From positions 6,452,001-6,516,000 of the forward strand of contig NC_088178.1 of NCBI RefSeq assembly GCF_028769735.1: DNA of 64,000 nucleotides. The letters are read 5' to 3'. The DNA is from Zonotrichia leucophrys gambelii. Taxonomy: Eukaryota; Chordata; Aves; Passeriformes; Passerellidae. Under the pieces are notes generated by a model that was not told where the DNA came from, did no database searches, and worked only from the letters and a program-made list of their open reading frames with translations. Of this stretch, positions 35,499-48,180 are shown piece by piece. The translations under genes and the position numbers were made by a program. How positions within the stretch are numbered: position 1 is the first letter of the stretch; every line of letters begins with the position of its first letter.

Positions 35499-38400
35499 GA
35501 AATTTAGCAATGATTAGCATGCATTTGTGCAGTCATTTGTACAGCAGATAGGAATCACACACAGAGGAGATGCTTTTAGCAATGAAAATGAGACAGAGGC
35601 AGAAGAGAATGGAAAAAAGAAACATCTCAGTGGTTATTTTTGGGGTTGAGATGGTTTAATGCCATCCCAAGTGGGCACAGGGTGTGGGCAATTCATGAGA
35701 AACAGCACAAGAAACATTCAGCAGGAGAAACAAAGCCTCCACTGTGCCCCACTGACAGCACTGGCGTCCCCCCTGTGCCCAGCACACCATCACCCCCCAG
35801 GAAGGCACCTTCCCTGGGATCCCTGTGGCCACACCTCGCTTTGGGAAGGTGGGAATGGGCAGGACAGATGGACGTGCCGTGGTGCCCTGGGCTGGATGCC
35901 TGTGGGTTTCTCCACATGGGGCAGTGGCTGCTCCCTCAAACCACAGGCTGGACTCTGAGGGGACAGCTGGGAAAACGTTCTGTCATCTGCACCTCTGTCC
36001 CAGGCAGGAGTAGCCCACATTACAGAATACCAAGTGGGGAAGGAAAAACCACATTTTCTCATTCTTAGCAGGGAAAGTGTATTTTCCAAACAGCCCGTTC
36101 CCCCTGGCACTCGAGGCTCAGACTGAATAATTCCTGGGATGGTTTACCTCATCCCACCCAGATGGTTTTGTCCTCAGGTTGCCTGCAGAACACAGCAGGG
36201 CAAGTAGACAAACCAGCAGCTGCCATGCATTAACCAGTCTAGAGACCTGGAAAGGCTGGCAATGGGATGGGAAGATTTCTACTTCATTTTTTGTTAACTT
36301 CTCTGTAGGGCCATTCACACTCTGCCAAGTAGCACAGACTGATCAGAGGAGACAGAAACTTCAAGCCAGTTTCCTAGAAATCAGGTGAAGGTGGATCCTT
36401 TTTATATAGTGAATACAGAAGAGAAGTGGTGTAGACAACTTTTTAGGGGAAAAATGCCTCTGCACCAGCTCCATAAGGCTTTGGAGAGAAACGGGAAAGG
36501 TGTATTTTTCCATAGACACTACCCAATTCTGAGTGTCATGTTCCACCTGCCCCTTCTTCTTCCTTCTTGTCCACACTTCAGAAACCACCATCTCCACCTC
36601 ATCTCTTGCCTTTCCCTCAGTGAGGACACACCAGCTCTTGGACTGTCTAGTATCTTCCCCCTGGGCAGTCTCAACATACATCCACGAAACCAGGAAAACC
36701 AGCCTTGGAACAGGCCAGGAAGCTTCAGAAATCCCTGTTTCTAGATTATTCTAGAATCTATAGCAAAAGAGGGGCTTACTTTTACGGTCTGCATTTGCTC
36801 CCCCTTGTGCCTATGGAACAGATTTCCAGGACCAGCTCCAGGTAGGTGCTGGAAGTCCACCTGGGCAGGAAATGTGGATGAAGGAAGATCCACATGTCTC
36901 ACAGGCCTGTGTAGAAGCTAACTGTGCCTCAGACTCCAGCTGACTCCTCCCTGTATCAATGTTCATGCTCCCAAATAAACAGGAAAGCACACACAAATAC
37001 TTTTTGTTTGGAGCTTTCTCTGCTTTCCCTCCTTGCTCCAAAGTGTCTCTGCAGAATCTGGGATCCATTCCCTTGGAAGGCAGGGAGCCTTTGGCTTAGA
37101 GCTCCCAACACTCTGACTGTCAAACACCAGAATGCCAATCATGAATCACTCTGGATGAGGCAAAACAATCTCTTGCATAAATGAAGAAAGTCCAGAGCGA
37201 GAGCTAGCGTGACTAGAGAGTAAACTTCCTCACTGAGCAGCTTGCCACACTCTAGAAAGAAAACCTTTGAAAAAGCAGCAGAATGATCCTATTTCCTGTT
37301 GATTTACTCTCTCCAGCCACAGAAGAAACAATGGTGACACAGACCACTCTGGCTTGGAAAGCAGCTCTAGGGAATGGCTGTGGCTGGATCATATCACCAA
37401 CAGAGGCATTTCATACATGCACTCAGTCACATACAGCAGTGGCTACACCAATTTATTGTGTCACTATTTCACACCTTTCTCTTTCCTTCTCACAGAAAAT
37501 TGAATTACTGCACTTCTTTTGAATCCCAAGCAGGGTGCATTGCTTGCACACCTCTCAGCAAGCCCTGCAGAAGATCCCCTCTCCAGGGCAGCATTGTGTG
37601 AGGAGGGAATGTCTCTTTCCAAAGCTCACTGAGTGCCAGGACACAGCCAGCTCCACCACACTAAGTGCCAAAAGCAGACCCTGAGCTCAGGGTGAGGGGT
37701 TTTCCTCTCAGGGCAGGAGTTGTGAGGAGCAGGGCTGGGGAGAGCCTGTCCTGCTCCACAGGTGCTGCCTGTGCAGTGCCTGGGAGCCTCTCCCTGCCTC
37801 TACTGAGTCCGCAGCCACACATTCAGCCTCTAATTTGGGAAAGGAAAAACCCAGTCTGGCTCAGCACCACCCTGGAAATCCAGGCCACCTATCTGTAAAT
37901 ACACCAAAGCTGGTGTTTACAGCTTCCCTCACAGCAGGTCAGCGGGTTCTCCCCAGCCCTGCATGGGATGTGCACACACAGGGATGGATGGCAAAACACT
38001 CATTGAGCACTGTGCACTGCATTTCTGCACCTCACAAAACCTTCCCTGAGGCTGTGCATTTCCTCCTTCTCCCATAGAAGAAACCATCCAAATCTCCTGG
38101 GATGTCTCCTACAACCCAGCCATGCTAGAAAAACCCTCACAACAAAGCCAAATGAAGCCCTGGTGATGGAGTGACTGAATAAAGCTACACAAAGAGAGAA
38201 TTTTCTAGCACCACTTCAAAAGGAAAACACCAACCCTTAGTATTTCAGTACTGCAGAACCATAGCTGGACACACAGGCATGTCCACAGGCATTACCACCT
38301 AGCTGAAAAAAACCACATTTAATATGAAAAACTTAAAATTTAAAATTGAAAAATTAATAAAAATTAATTTTAAGGGGTGAAAATGACACCACTATTTCGC

Positions 38401-39289
38401 TAAAACCATTCAAAATTTCAATTTGGAAAATGCTACTGCCCTTTGGAGATAATTCTCTTTCAGGCTTTAACCACTGTGCAAAATATTCATCACTGTCATC
38501 TTCACTTTTCATCTTTCACATTTTCACTTTTTTCTTTTTCACTTCACTTTTCTTTCGGCAGCAAGTTAAGGCATAAAGGCAAGACATAGTGTTCCCCTCC
38601 AGCCAGAGAGCCTAGAAAGGGCTTCTCCATTCAAATCTTTGGTCCAACTCATTGAGTGCAGTTGTGCCTCAGACCATTTTTTATTGTCCATACACCAAAT
38701 GAGAACCAGCCCTGGATCGGAGAACAGGAATGGGGATAAGAGCCCACCTCACTTCCTGCAACATCTGAGCTTTGCTGGGATCATGGTGGAGCTCAGCCTC
38801 TCATTCCTGAGCTCCTATGGGGACAGAATTGACAAAGTCTGTCTGTGCTGAAGTTTTTCAGACGTTCCCCAACTCCTGCAGAGCTTTTCCCCCTCTGTCC
38901 CCACACTGGCCCTTGTGACAGCCCTACAAGGGTCATTTCCCACCTCACCTTGCTCAGAATCCCTTTTCACTGAATGTTGAGGGGCTTTTTTCAGTCCCTG
39001 GCATCAATCAGACCCTTTTACTTTGAGAGAGGAGCCCAGGGAGGAGAGGGGCTCCCAGGCACAGCTCACCATTTCTGACCATGGTTCTGACTGTTTTCTG
39101 AGTTCCTCAGTGCCTCTGGCAGAAAATCACTGTAATTAAGTGTTAAAATTTTGATGAGGAAACCTTTCCTCACTGGAGGCTTCACCAGCCTCTTTTTGAC
39201 AATGCGCAAAAGTCACGAAATAAAAAGCTTTGGAATTTTTCAGCATTTCTTTTTCCTTTAAAGCTTAAAAAAGAGCTTTTTAGGGAATT
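35499..39289. other. Unique sequence, no gene recognised
   Basis: Includes a pyrimidine tract ending TTCTCACAG near 37495 with no coding sequence after it, AT-only sequence at 38320-38380, and a TTTTCAC-rich tract at 38500-38555. A 142-codon frame at 35640-36068 shows no domain. Confidence 0.6.
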
Positions 39290-39314
39290 AAAAAAAAAAA
39301 AAAAAAAAAAAAAA
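39290..39314. repeat. Poly(A) run of about 25 bases
   Basis: An uninterrupted A run. An AATAAA occurs about 70 bases upstream (GAAATAAAAAGC near 39219), so a poly(A) tail of an old processed copy is conceivable. No gene homology is seen upstream and the distance is longer than usual. Confidence 0.9.
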
Positions 39315-42300
39315 CACCACCAAATTCAGTCCCCAGACATGGAAAACGCCGCTGAAGGAAACATTTTTACAACTTTCCCCTCCCCTGAGCAGCTGGTGTC
39401 AATGGCATTCTTCAAGGAACACAGAAGATCAAAGAGATGTTAATTGGGATTCAATAAATATGGGGTGCTGGAACACAGGAAGCAGAGAACACTTCCTACA
39501 GCCTCTGACACCTCTGCTCTCCTTCAGCCAAAATCTTCCTACAAATTTGACGGTCCAACAAAAATTCATAAATCTGCACATGCAAATAACTGGGATGTGT
39601 TTAAAATTTCCCAGCAGAAAAGCAACTTATCAAAAGCAGTCTTTTCACCAAAATCTGTGAGTCTTGGAGAAAAAAAAAACCCCGGAGTTCTAAGTTAGTA
39701 TTTATGGCCAAAATAGCTTCCCCACAGGGTTATTGCTCCCAGTACCAGCTGGCTTCCAGGTATTCTCCTGGCAGACTGTTCCACATTGGCTGTAGGAGCT
39801 GTTCCAAAATGTTTCAATAATTAATCATTCTGTGAAGTAAGAATTTATGCTTTTTGTAGAAATTGTAAATGTAAGGACTGTAATTGTCCATGTAACCAAA
39901 GGCCCACTCACCCAGTTTTTCTTTGATCCTTCTCCCCCAGCACAGGCAGAGCCACAATAAAAGCAGGAATGACTCAAAATCTAGAGCACATGCTTAGGAC
40001 ACAGACTTGACATTCAAACCTAGAGAACACAGGAAAATTCCAAAAATGTTTACTGCATCCTTAGATGGAAGATGAAAATTTTTACATGCAAAAATTTGCA
40101 TGGGATTGGGCACAAGGAAGCCTCCCTGCTGCGTTTTTATGACCTTTTATTTATAAAGGCTCAGTCACGTCCTGCATCTGAAATACAACACACACAACTG
40201 AAAAGCCTGAGAGAACAAAACCTGGGTGTTCCCACCCTCAGGTCAGAGCTCAAATTGCTCATGAGCACCATGGCCTTGCCCAGGGATTCTCCCCATACTG
40301 CAGCCTTTCTGGAGGATAAATTATCCCATAGGAGTGGCAGCTTCTTTAAGGTCCTTATTTTACTGTGAAATATCTCGTGCCTTTATTTGTGTACTGATTG
40401 CAAATTGGGCTGTAATTAATAGCCAGGCAAATATTTGGGTTTGGTGAAATGCAACGAGCTCCCAGCCCCATTGCTGGGTGTGGGAGAGGTGACTTAAGGT
40501 GACATATAAGAGCTGGCATAAAAGACTGAGTAAATGGATGAATATGAGAAATGAATTCTGAGAATGGAATAACTCATTAGAAAGGAACATATGATCAACT
40601 CTGCAATGGTCTCCATAATTCCCCAAACTGAGCAAAATGCTGCCATCAAATAAAATAATGAGAATTGTGGTGTGGTTTGGGGGAGGACAGAGAGGAAAAG
40701 AGGCCTTGTGGTTGGGTGTTTATGGCCAAAGATTCTCCCAAGCCAACATCTGTCCCAAATTTTAAATCTCCAGGTTCTAGATGTAAAGGGAACATCCCAT
40801 CCCCAGATGAGGGGGAGTGGACCCAGAGACATTCACAGGAAGAAGAAAGGCACCAGGCTGAGCAGGAGTGGCTCCTGCAGGAAATTAGGGGAAAATACAC
40901 AGAAAAATTCAATCTGGCTCTTCAGATGATGAAATCAGGAAGCAGCTTGAGTGGAGGTTTTTACAGAAAGCCAAATGTAACACTGAGTTACCTTCAAGTG
41001 TTGTTTGCTTGTTCAAAGTTTCTCTTTTTTTGAAGTGAAACAGAAACATTAATGAATATATGGAAAAGAAAGTTTGGAAAGAAAAGGTGCACCCAAACAC
41101 CTTTTACAACTGAAAATTCAAAGTTTCTCATGAGCAAATATTTTACTCCTGTTTTATAAAGGTGGAAAACTGGGAACAGAAGCATCAGAGGCATTTTAAG
41201 ATTTTCCTGAATCCAAAAGTGACAAAACAGAGGAATTAAGACAACTAAGTACAAACTGTAAAAGTCCAGTAAAATCAATTTGTCCTGTGGAAGGTCTTAC
41301 ATTATATTTAGCCTCTAAACATCCACCTGAAAGCAGCAATTCTGCCCTCAACTCACTGACTTAATTCCATCCATTTCAGTGCTGCATTTCCAAAGCAGCA
41401 GTTCACCCCAATGGAACTCAAAAGTTCTTCAGGGGAAACTCCTGGAAGCAACTTCTCCTTTGCAAAAGGACCTGCCCAAGATTTAATCTTCCTCTAAACA
41501 ATTGCTTCTGTTTGATGAGGAAAAAAACCCTCATAAAATTGTTATAATTGGTGTCAGCTTAAACCACACACGAACTAAAAAATTAAAGAATATCTCTATT
41601 AATACTGCTTTTGTAATGCAGTGTCTGTCTCCCAAAATGAACTGCAAGCACCTAAAAATAGCCACAAAAAACCTTAGGGGCAATATTACCTCTGAAGAAT
41701 AAACAGCTCCCGAATTCTATTCAGCACACAAAATTCCTCTGCTCCAACCTCCTCCTGTTCACAGGCAAGGAGCCAATAAAAAATAGATTTGTAATTAAAA
41801 TCCCTGGAATTTGTGCAGTCACGTTCTTTATTAACATTATAATTTTTAGATGTTGAGTTGGCACAAGAACACCACTGTTCAAGGTTTATCACTGCAGCTT
41901 TTAATTCTTCTTTCCACATTTAGCTCTTCCAACTATCTCCAAACTTCTAAGCTAACCAGAGTTGTTTTATTAGTGGGGAATTAAGGTGCTCACACAGATA
42001 CTTTTTCTTAAAGAGTCTAGATTCTTTCCTGCTCCTGAAGACTTTCTTCTTTTCCTTTTCTTTTCTGTGTGGCAATTATACATTTGCATGTTCAGTTTAT
42101 CGTTTCTCTTGGAATTCTTCTAAAAACGACAGCCTTTCTCAGTAACAGCTTTAGTTTACTTTTCCTTTTCAAGGTATTTCCAGCCAATTTGGATTAAATA
42201 TAGCAATATATTGTTAAAAAAAGAAGAACCTGTTTCCAGCTGCCAACGGCAGCTGGGAATGCGTACCAAGAACGTAACTCTGCACAAATGAAAAGAGAAA

Positions 42301-43230
42301 GAGATCAAATATAAAACTTCTCACATGGGGTAAAAATTCCTTTGAAAGGGAGTTAAAGCTGATATTCCAAAATCATAACTTTGTATGAGAGATCCTACCC
42401 CAAAAATAAGCAACATAAAATAAATATAAGCTAAATAACTTAAGTAAATAATGTGATTATTTTCATTTTAAATAAATAAAGAAATTTAAAGTTCATTTCA
42501 ACACAAACTGAACACTCAATAGGGTATTAAAAAAGAATATATGTAGTCAGCAATTATACTGCTGTCTGTGTTTGAGGCACAAAAGCTCAGAGTCAAATCT
42601 CATAGACACAGACAAAGTATTTTTCCATATTTTCTCCTTCCAAGGCAGCTTTGGATTCTTTTCTGTTCAGACTTCCCTTCCTGGGAACAAGACATGAAGA
42701 AGATAAGTTCTCTGAGAGCTTCACAGAGCACAGGGAACAGCTGTTGGTTTATGAAGAATCATGGCTAGAAAAGCATAATTTTAAATCCGTTTTTAAACTG
42801 AAGGTAGGGAAAGGGTTGCCATAAATTGAACAGGCAATTTGTATCTTTATTACTCCACAAAAAAACTTGGCCTGAGATCAGGAACTGAATTTCACAATGA
42901 ACTTGCTTTTTAATTAGCTGAACATAGAAAAATGGGCTTTGCTCTGAACATGTGGGAAACTGAATAATCTGTGAAAGAAGAAATCTGTAATTTTGATCAC
43001 AATGCTCCCTCTCCCTTTGTGAAAAATGAGTTTTTCTCATCCCTGAGCAGAACCAGCATGACCCCAGCACTTGGTCAGGATTAACCTCCTCTGATGAGCA
43101 AGGTCAGCGTGAGTCCATCCAAAATGCTTAAGCAACCAAATGCAGCACACAAGATGAACATGAAGGGATAATATCAGTTTCTGCTGAGTGATGAGCACAA
43201 TCCACCCCGAGTGCGTGGTGCATTCTCAGA
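39315..43230. other. AT-rich unique sequence, no gene recognised
   Basis: Open frames up to about 120 codons (for example 40665-41033) carry no recognisable domain. Sequence at 42400-42500 is very AT-rich with ATAAATAA words. Confidence 0.6.
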
Positions 43231-43244
43231 GTGTGAATTCACAC
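43231..43244. repeat. Perfect 14-bp palindrome GTGTGAATTCACAC
   Basis: Self-complementary without a loop, resembling a dimeric DNA-binding site. No function can be assigned. Confidence 0.85.
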
Positions 43245-46200
43245 GTACTCAGCCCAGTGGGATCCCGCCAGGGAAAACTTGCCAGATGCTTGATTCAAGA
43301 GGAAAGATTTTCAATTAGCACAGTTAAATACCGTTCTCTTCTCTTTCTGGGTAAAACAACAAAATGAAAAGCTTCTTGCAGCTGATTGTTCTAAGAAAGG
43401 TCATAATGAATCATGTCAAGAGTCCTCAGACAATTTTAGAACAATTATTGCTAAAGGAAGTTGATTCCTAATTTCCTCCATTGATGACCTTCCAGCCTCA
43501 GTCTAATAGTGAAACACTAATAATCATCCAACCTTCAAGTGTACATTTCCAACAAAATTCCATCTGTCTCAATGAAGAAGACAAGAACTGTGTTACCAAA
43601 GAAGCTAATTTGAAAGTTCCACTTGGTAAATGCCTGAGATGTTATTGCTACCCTACACAGACACCCTACAAGGATGGAAGAACCTCATTTAAAAAAAGGA
43701 CAAAAACGTAACATTAAAAATGTTCCACAACTGGATCAGCAGCAGGTGAATCAAAATTGGATTATCTCTGCTTTCCAAAGGAAGGATAAGTGGCATGAAC
43801 CCAAGGAGCTGCTGTGGAACTGCTGCTGTCTGCCCCCAGGGACAGCCCTGGGGCAGGGGCTTGAGAGGAGAATCATCTCCTTGCTCTCCAGACTTCCTTC
43901 AAAACCAATTTCCGCATGTCCCAGGGAGCACATGAATAATCTTCCTCTGGAATTTTATCAGGAGATTATCCAAACAAATGGGAAATTATCAAAACAAGTG
44001 GGATGTTGTTGTCTCCATGGTGTCCCCAGGCAAAGTAAGGATGCTCTGGGCTGGGAGGTCTTTACAGGGGCTGTAAGGATGGAAGAAAGTCCTGGAGCAA
44101 GGACTGAGGGAATACAAAGCAGCCAGGTTCATTTTAAGTTACACTGCCAGGAAACTGAGACAGGATTAATTATATCTGGATCATGATGGGAAGAAGTTCT
44201 TGCTCAGGAGAATTGGTATCCACAGCTACTTACAGGTCATCAGACCTTTAGGACATTTCAGATTTGCTTCTTTCCAAGAGGGATCCTCCACAAATACCTA
44301 GAAAATAAATAAATACCCACTCCAAAAAGGAGCAAACACAGGACAGTGGCTCTCGTAACACCTGAAAAAAAATGGTGACCACAATATCAAGCAAGATAGA
44401 CATTAAAATATTTGGGGCAGCAAGTCTGCAGCCAGAGCAGCATAAATGCTCTTTGCAACTTTTCCTCTCTGAAGGAAAAAAAGAAAAGGGGTTTTTGGGT
44501 CTCATGTAAAAATAGGATTTGCAACATTTCAGGGGAGAGCTCACAGGATAAACCCTTCCAAGTCACAGAGAGGAACACTGAATTCGTCACATGCTGTATT
44601 CATGTCTTCTCCTGCATTCCCTCTTTCAAGCCCTTCTAATTTGAGTTTCAGATTCAAATAGCTGCAATTATGGAACAACTCAATCATGGGGTAAGAGAAA
44701 GGAAAAATAAAATGCTCACCAGAGCACAGTTTGGCAGGGTGTGTTCTGCTTTAAACAAGGATTAAAATTAGAAGGATTGCTCAAAATCAAGTAAATTCTT
44801 GTAAATTCCTAGAATATTGGATTATTCGTAGAATATTGGATTATTTCTCATCAGCAGCAATAGGTTAGTCAGAATAGGAATTTTCTTTTCTGTGGGTGTT
44901 GTTCAAATGTGCAGACACCTAGAAAATTCATCAGTTACCAAAGCTGTGTTGGGATTTTAAGAACAATTAAAGCTAAATTTTTTATACTGGCTGAAGAGCT
45001 GAGAACAATCTGACAACCACAAAGAAGCCTCTTTTACAAGCTCCCTTTTGCAAAGCTGAGCAGAGATCAGAAGAATCTCAACACACGAAATCTCATGCAG
45101 ACTGAAATTATTGAGAGAAGCAAATTTATCTTCATATTAATGTCATAATAGCAACCAGCCTTTTGGCTGACATTCCAGACTATTCAAGCCCCATTCTGCT
45201 GTAAGGAAATTGAGACACACTGTGGAAAACTGTGATTAAATGCATGTTTCTCATGTGAGTAGGACCCACTCCACCAGCACAGGCATTTCCAGGCATGGCC
45301 CACTCAGTGCAGAAATGCTTCCCACTGGATTGCACACCTTGGGTAAAATGTCAGGGGGACAGTATGATCTGGAGAGCCCATGCAGAGCTTGCTACCTGCA
45401 GGAGATCCCTGGAGATGCCCCTGCAGGCAGGAAGGGGCAGCAGGACATTTACACATCACCCACGTACCGACACCAAGGCAAAGTGACAGGTTGTGTCATT
45501 TGGGGATTTTCCAGCCTCTGAACAGAAATCTGGAAACTGAAAGACTGTCATTGCTATAGCTGTGTTTTCTGAGTAGGCACAGACACCCTAGCAGCAATGA
45601 AGATTTCTCATTTTGTTGGGTTTCAGAGGTATTGTCTTTGATGAAGGTTAGTCAAAGGTTAGGTTGGGTAGTTAATTATTTATTTGGAAGAAATCTGTGA
45701 AATTAGTGTCAATTTTTTCAAACAGGTTGCACTCAAAATGCCTAAAATACAGAAGAACAGGCAGTGTTCTGTACAAAAGGGAACCCAAAACCCTGAGTTT
45801 ATATTTTCTTTTGCTGATGTTATTCCTGAAGGAGTGACTGAGGACATGGCAGAGGAACATGGTGAGGACATGGGGTGAGGAACATGGTGCTGCAAAAGAC
45901 CCTGCATTACGTCTGTGACCCTCCTGGTCACAGCTGTGCTGTCCAAAATCAAAAGAAATAAATAAATAACTTATGTTTTATGGATAAATTCAGTTTTAGT
46001 AAGGTGTAGCTCACTGAGCTGTGCTTAACGTCAAGACAAAAGTTGGACGTGGGTGTCCTAAGGGACCTCAGTCTGTCACTGAGCTTTACTTGAAAAGCCA
46101 GAAATGTACTGGGCCATGAGATAACCAGAAAGCAAAGACAAACCCGTGTGATTAAGGAGTGTGAAACACCTCTTGATACAGTTAGCTGATCATGAAAGTA

Positions 46201-46538
46201 TTAAAAGTGGTTGCATTAACGTTTCATGAGAGATTTCCCCCTGCCTCTACCTTAGTTACCCTTCTGCCACCGCATATTTAGAAATATTTCTTTGTATTCA
46301 CATATCTTGCCAGGTGATTTATAAAGGAGAATGAGCAACAGCCAAACATTTACCAGAACTGTTGCTGAGCAGTGAACAAATTACCTGCTGTGCCACAGTA
46401 GGACAAACAAGCTGGGCTGCGTGGTCCATGCATAAACACTAATGATCTCATTAACTTAATCCGTTTCATTAATCACTATCAAAGTAAAGGCCACACTTCT
46501 ACCCTCTCCTGTCCCTGGATACACTGCCCCTCTCAAAT
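43245..46538. other. Unique sequence, no gene recognised
   Basis: The 170-codon frame at 43674-44186 has no domain. A 20-base-period duplication of TAGAATATTGGATTATT lies at about 44810-44846. A GAGGA(A)CATGG repeat lies at about 45837-45888. From 46140 to 46490 the sequence has the unbiased, TAAT-containing look of non-coding regulatory DNA (for example CATTAACTTAATCCGTTTCA). Confidence 0.5.
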
Positions 46539-46561
46539 GAATGAGTTCTTAAAACTCATTC
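46539..46561. repeat. Perfect 9-bp hairpin, 5-base loop
   Basis: GAATGAGTT, loop CTTAA, AACTCATTC. Confidence 0.85.
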
Positions 46562-47597
46562 GTGGTCACCACCTGGCTTACTCACACTGAACCCTTGTGA
46601 AAATGTAGAGAGGTACTTTGCATATTCCCCTGCTAATTCCAAGAATTCAAATAAGTTCCCATTCTCTGAAAGTGAGTCATTAGTTTTGAGTCCACCATCA
46701 TCATTGTTTCCAGTCAAAACATCTCAAAAAGGAAATTACAGCAGCCAAGATAATCAAGCATTCTGGGAGATATTTTGACACCTTAGATCCTACCATGGAA
46801 ATTTGCTCAGAAAGTTGAATGAATCAGTAACCTGGAAAAATAACCAAATGAGTAAAACACAAACTACAATAGGTTGTGATTCATTTTTTTTTCACTGTTG
46901 AGGGGCTACGTGCACTCACCCCATGCTGAAGGACGCGCTGGAGGAGGAGCAGGGCAGGGAGCGAGGAGGAGAAACCCAAGGCAGCATCTGCACCAGTAAA
47001 CGTCTGTGACACATCCCAGGTTCCAGGACCCTGTGACTGAAGGGCTGCTTTGACACCAGAATGATGAATCCAGTCAGAAAATAAATGGACAAAGGAAGAG
47101 AGCTCATATGATGGAGTCATCTTCTCACCGCAGGGATCTCTTCCGACGCGTTGGGCAATGTGTTTTGCTCTTCAGGGTGATGTTGAACGTTAAACCCAGT
47201 GAATAACAGGCTCTGTAGTCATTGCCAGCCCCAGCAGGCATCAAAAATTCAAAAATGTTGAATTCTTTCCTTCCAAGCCTGGAAAAGAGGTCAGGTGGGG
47301 AATATCACTGAGGGGAAGCCTTTTGGTTTTTTTGCTGATTATTTCTGCTTGGTGGGGGGAAGGAGTTAGAAGCCATCTGGACTATTTTAAGTAAGAATTT
47401 TCAGGCAGGCAGGGCTGGTGTGGCTGCCTTGAGATGGCGTTTGCCATGGTGCATTGCCACGGGCCACACCAGGCAATGGCTGCACATGCTGTTTTGATTT
47501 TATTTCTAAATATGTCATCACAGACGCATTACCAACCTCTCTAATTGGGCCGTATCCATCTCCAGAGCCATCAGAGATTGGCTCTGTGGGCCACAGT
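46562..47597. other. Unique sequence, no gene recognised
   Basis: A CpG-bearing patch lies at 46900-47160. A minus-strand frame (46881-47120) with a GGTGAGTG donor-like end at its left side has no acceptor or recognisable family. Confidence 0.5.
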
Positions 47598-47617
47598 AGA
47601 AGCTTCTAGAAGCTTCT
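47598..47617. promoter_or_regulatory. Perfect four-unit heat-shock element
   Basis: Two tandem copies of AGAAGCTTCT make a 20-base perfect palindrome containing GAA..TTC..GAA..TTC with exact 5-base phasing, which is the consensus for HSF trimers (alternating nGAAn/nTTCn). A further AGAAG follows at 47621 but is out of phase. No heat-shock gene or TATA box is recognised nearby, so in vivo use is inference. Confidence 0.6.
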
Positions 47618-48119
47618 CATAGAAGCCACCCCTGTGCCTGCCCCTGCTACCAAAAACCAGGCTGTGCCAAATCAACACAATGGAGCAGAGCACAGGGTTC
47701 CAGCAGGAAAAAAAGTGGGTTTTTTTTGATTCAGAAGTTCACAACTGGCCTAATAGAAAGGGGAGAGGGAAGATAATTAAATCTGCTTATTTTAAAAAAA
47801 ATTATGTACATAACAGGTCTTCAAGAATCCATCTAGTGTGCCAGACAGCTCCATACCTGGGACGGCTGCAGTAAATTTTCTGAAGACAATTTTATCTACA
47901 CTCAGGTAACCTCAGAGAATAAAATACTTTTTCTTCAAAAAGAAAACAAAAACAAAAGAGCACAAGCGTTTCTTTTATTTCAGAAACTAAAGTCATAGCA
48001 GGTCAATGAGAAGAAAAACAAAACCAGAAATATCCATTTTTCCTTCCACTCGTTCCCTAAACCCCTGTGCTGAGGCCTCTTGAGCTAGGAAAGCAGAAAG
48101 TTTCTTTGGCTGTAAGTAT
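47618..48119. other. Unique AT-rich sequence, no gene recognised
   Basis: Contains A-rich runs at 47935-47965. Nothing else recognised. Confidence 0.6.
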
Positions 48120-48180
48120 TAAATCATAGAATCCTTATGGCTGGAAAAGATTTAAAATAAATCAAGTTACATGACTGTCC
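48120..48180 (-). mobile_element. Short CR1 3' end, minus orientation
   Basis: TAAATCATAGAATCCTTATG and GCTGGAAAAGATTTAAAATA resemble the outermost CR1 tail. The match fades after about 60 bases. Confidence 0.55.

Noticed and set aside
39219..39314. Processed pseudogene ending in the 25-base poly(A)
   Set aside because: The AATAAA is about 70 bases from the A run, no gene-like sequence precedes it, and no flanking duplication was found.
43674..44186. 170-codon plus-strand open frame
   Set aside because: The translation shows no domain, signal or family resemblance, no splice sites frame it, and its length is within chance expectation for 64 kb on six frames.
45684..45878. 64-codon frame with an acidic EDMAEEHGEDMG end as a small protein
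   Set aside because: The acidic end comes from a short GAGGA(A)CATGG DNA repeat and the rest is not recognisable.
46881..47120. Minus-strand 79-codon frame ending at a GGTGAGTG donor-like site
   Set aside because: No acceptor at the other end and no family match. One splice-like motif is not enough for an exon.
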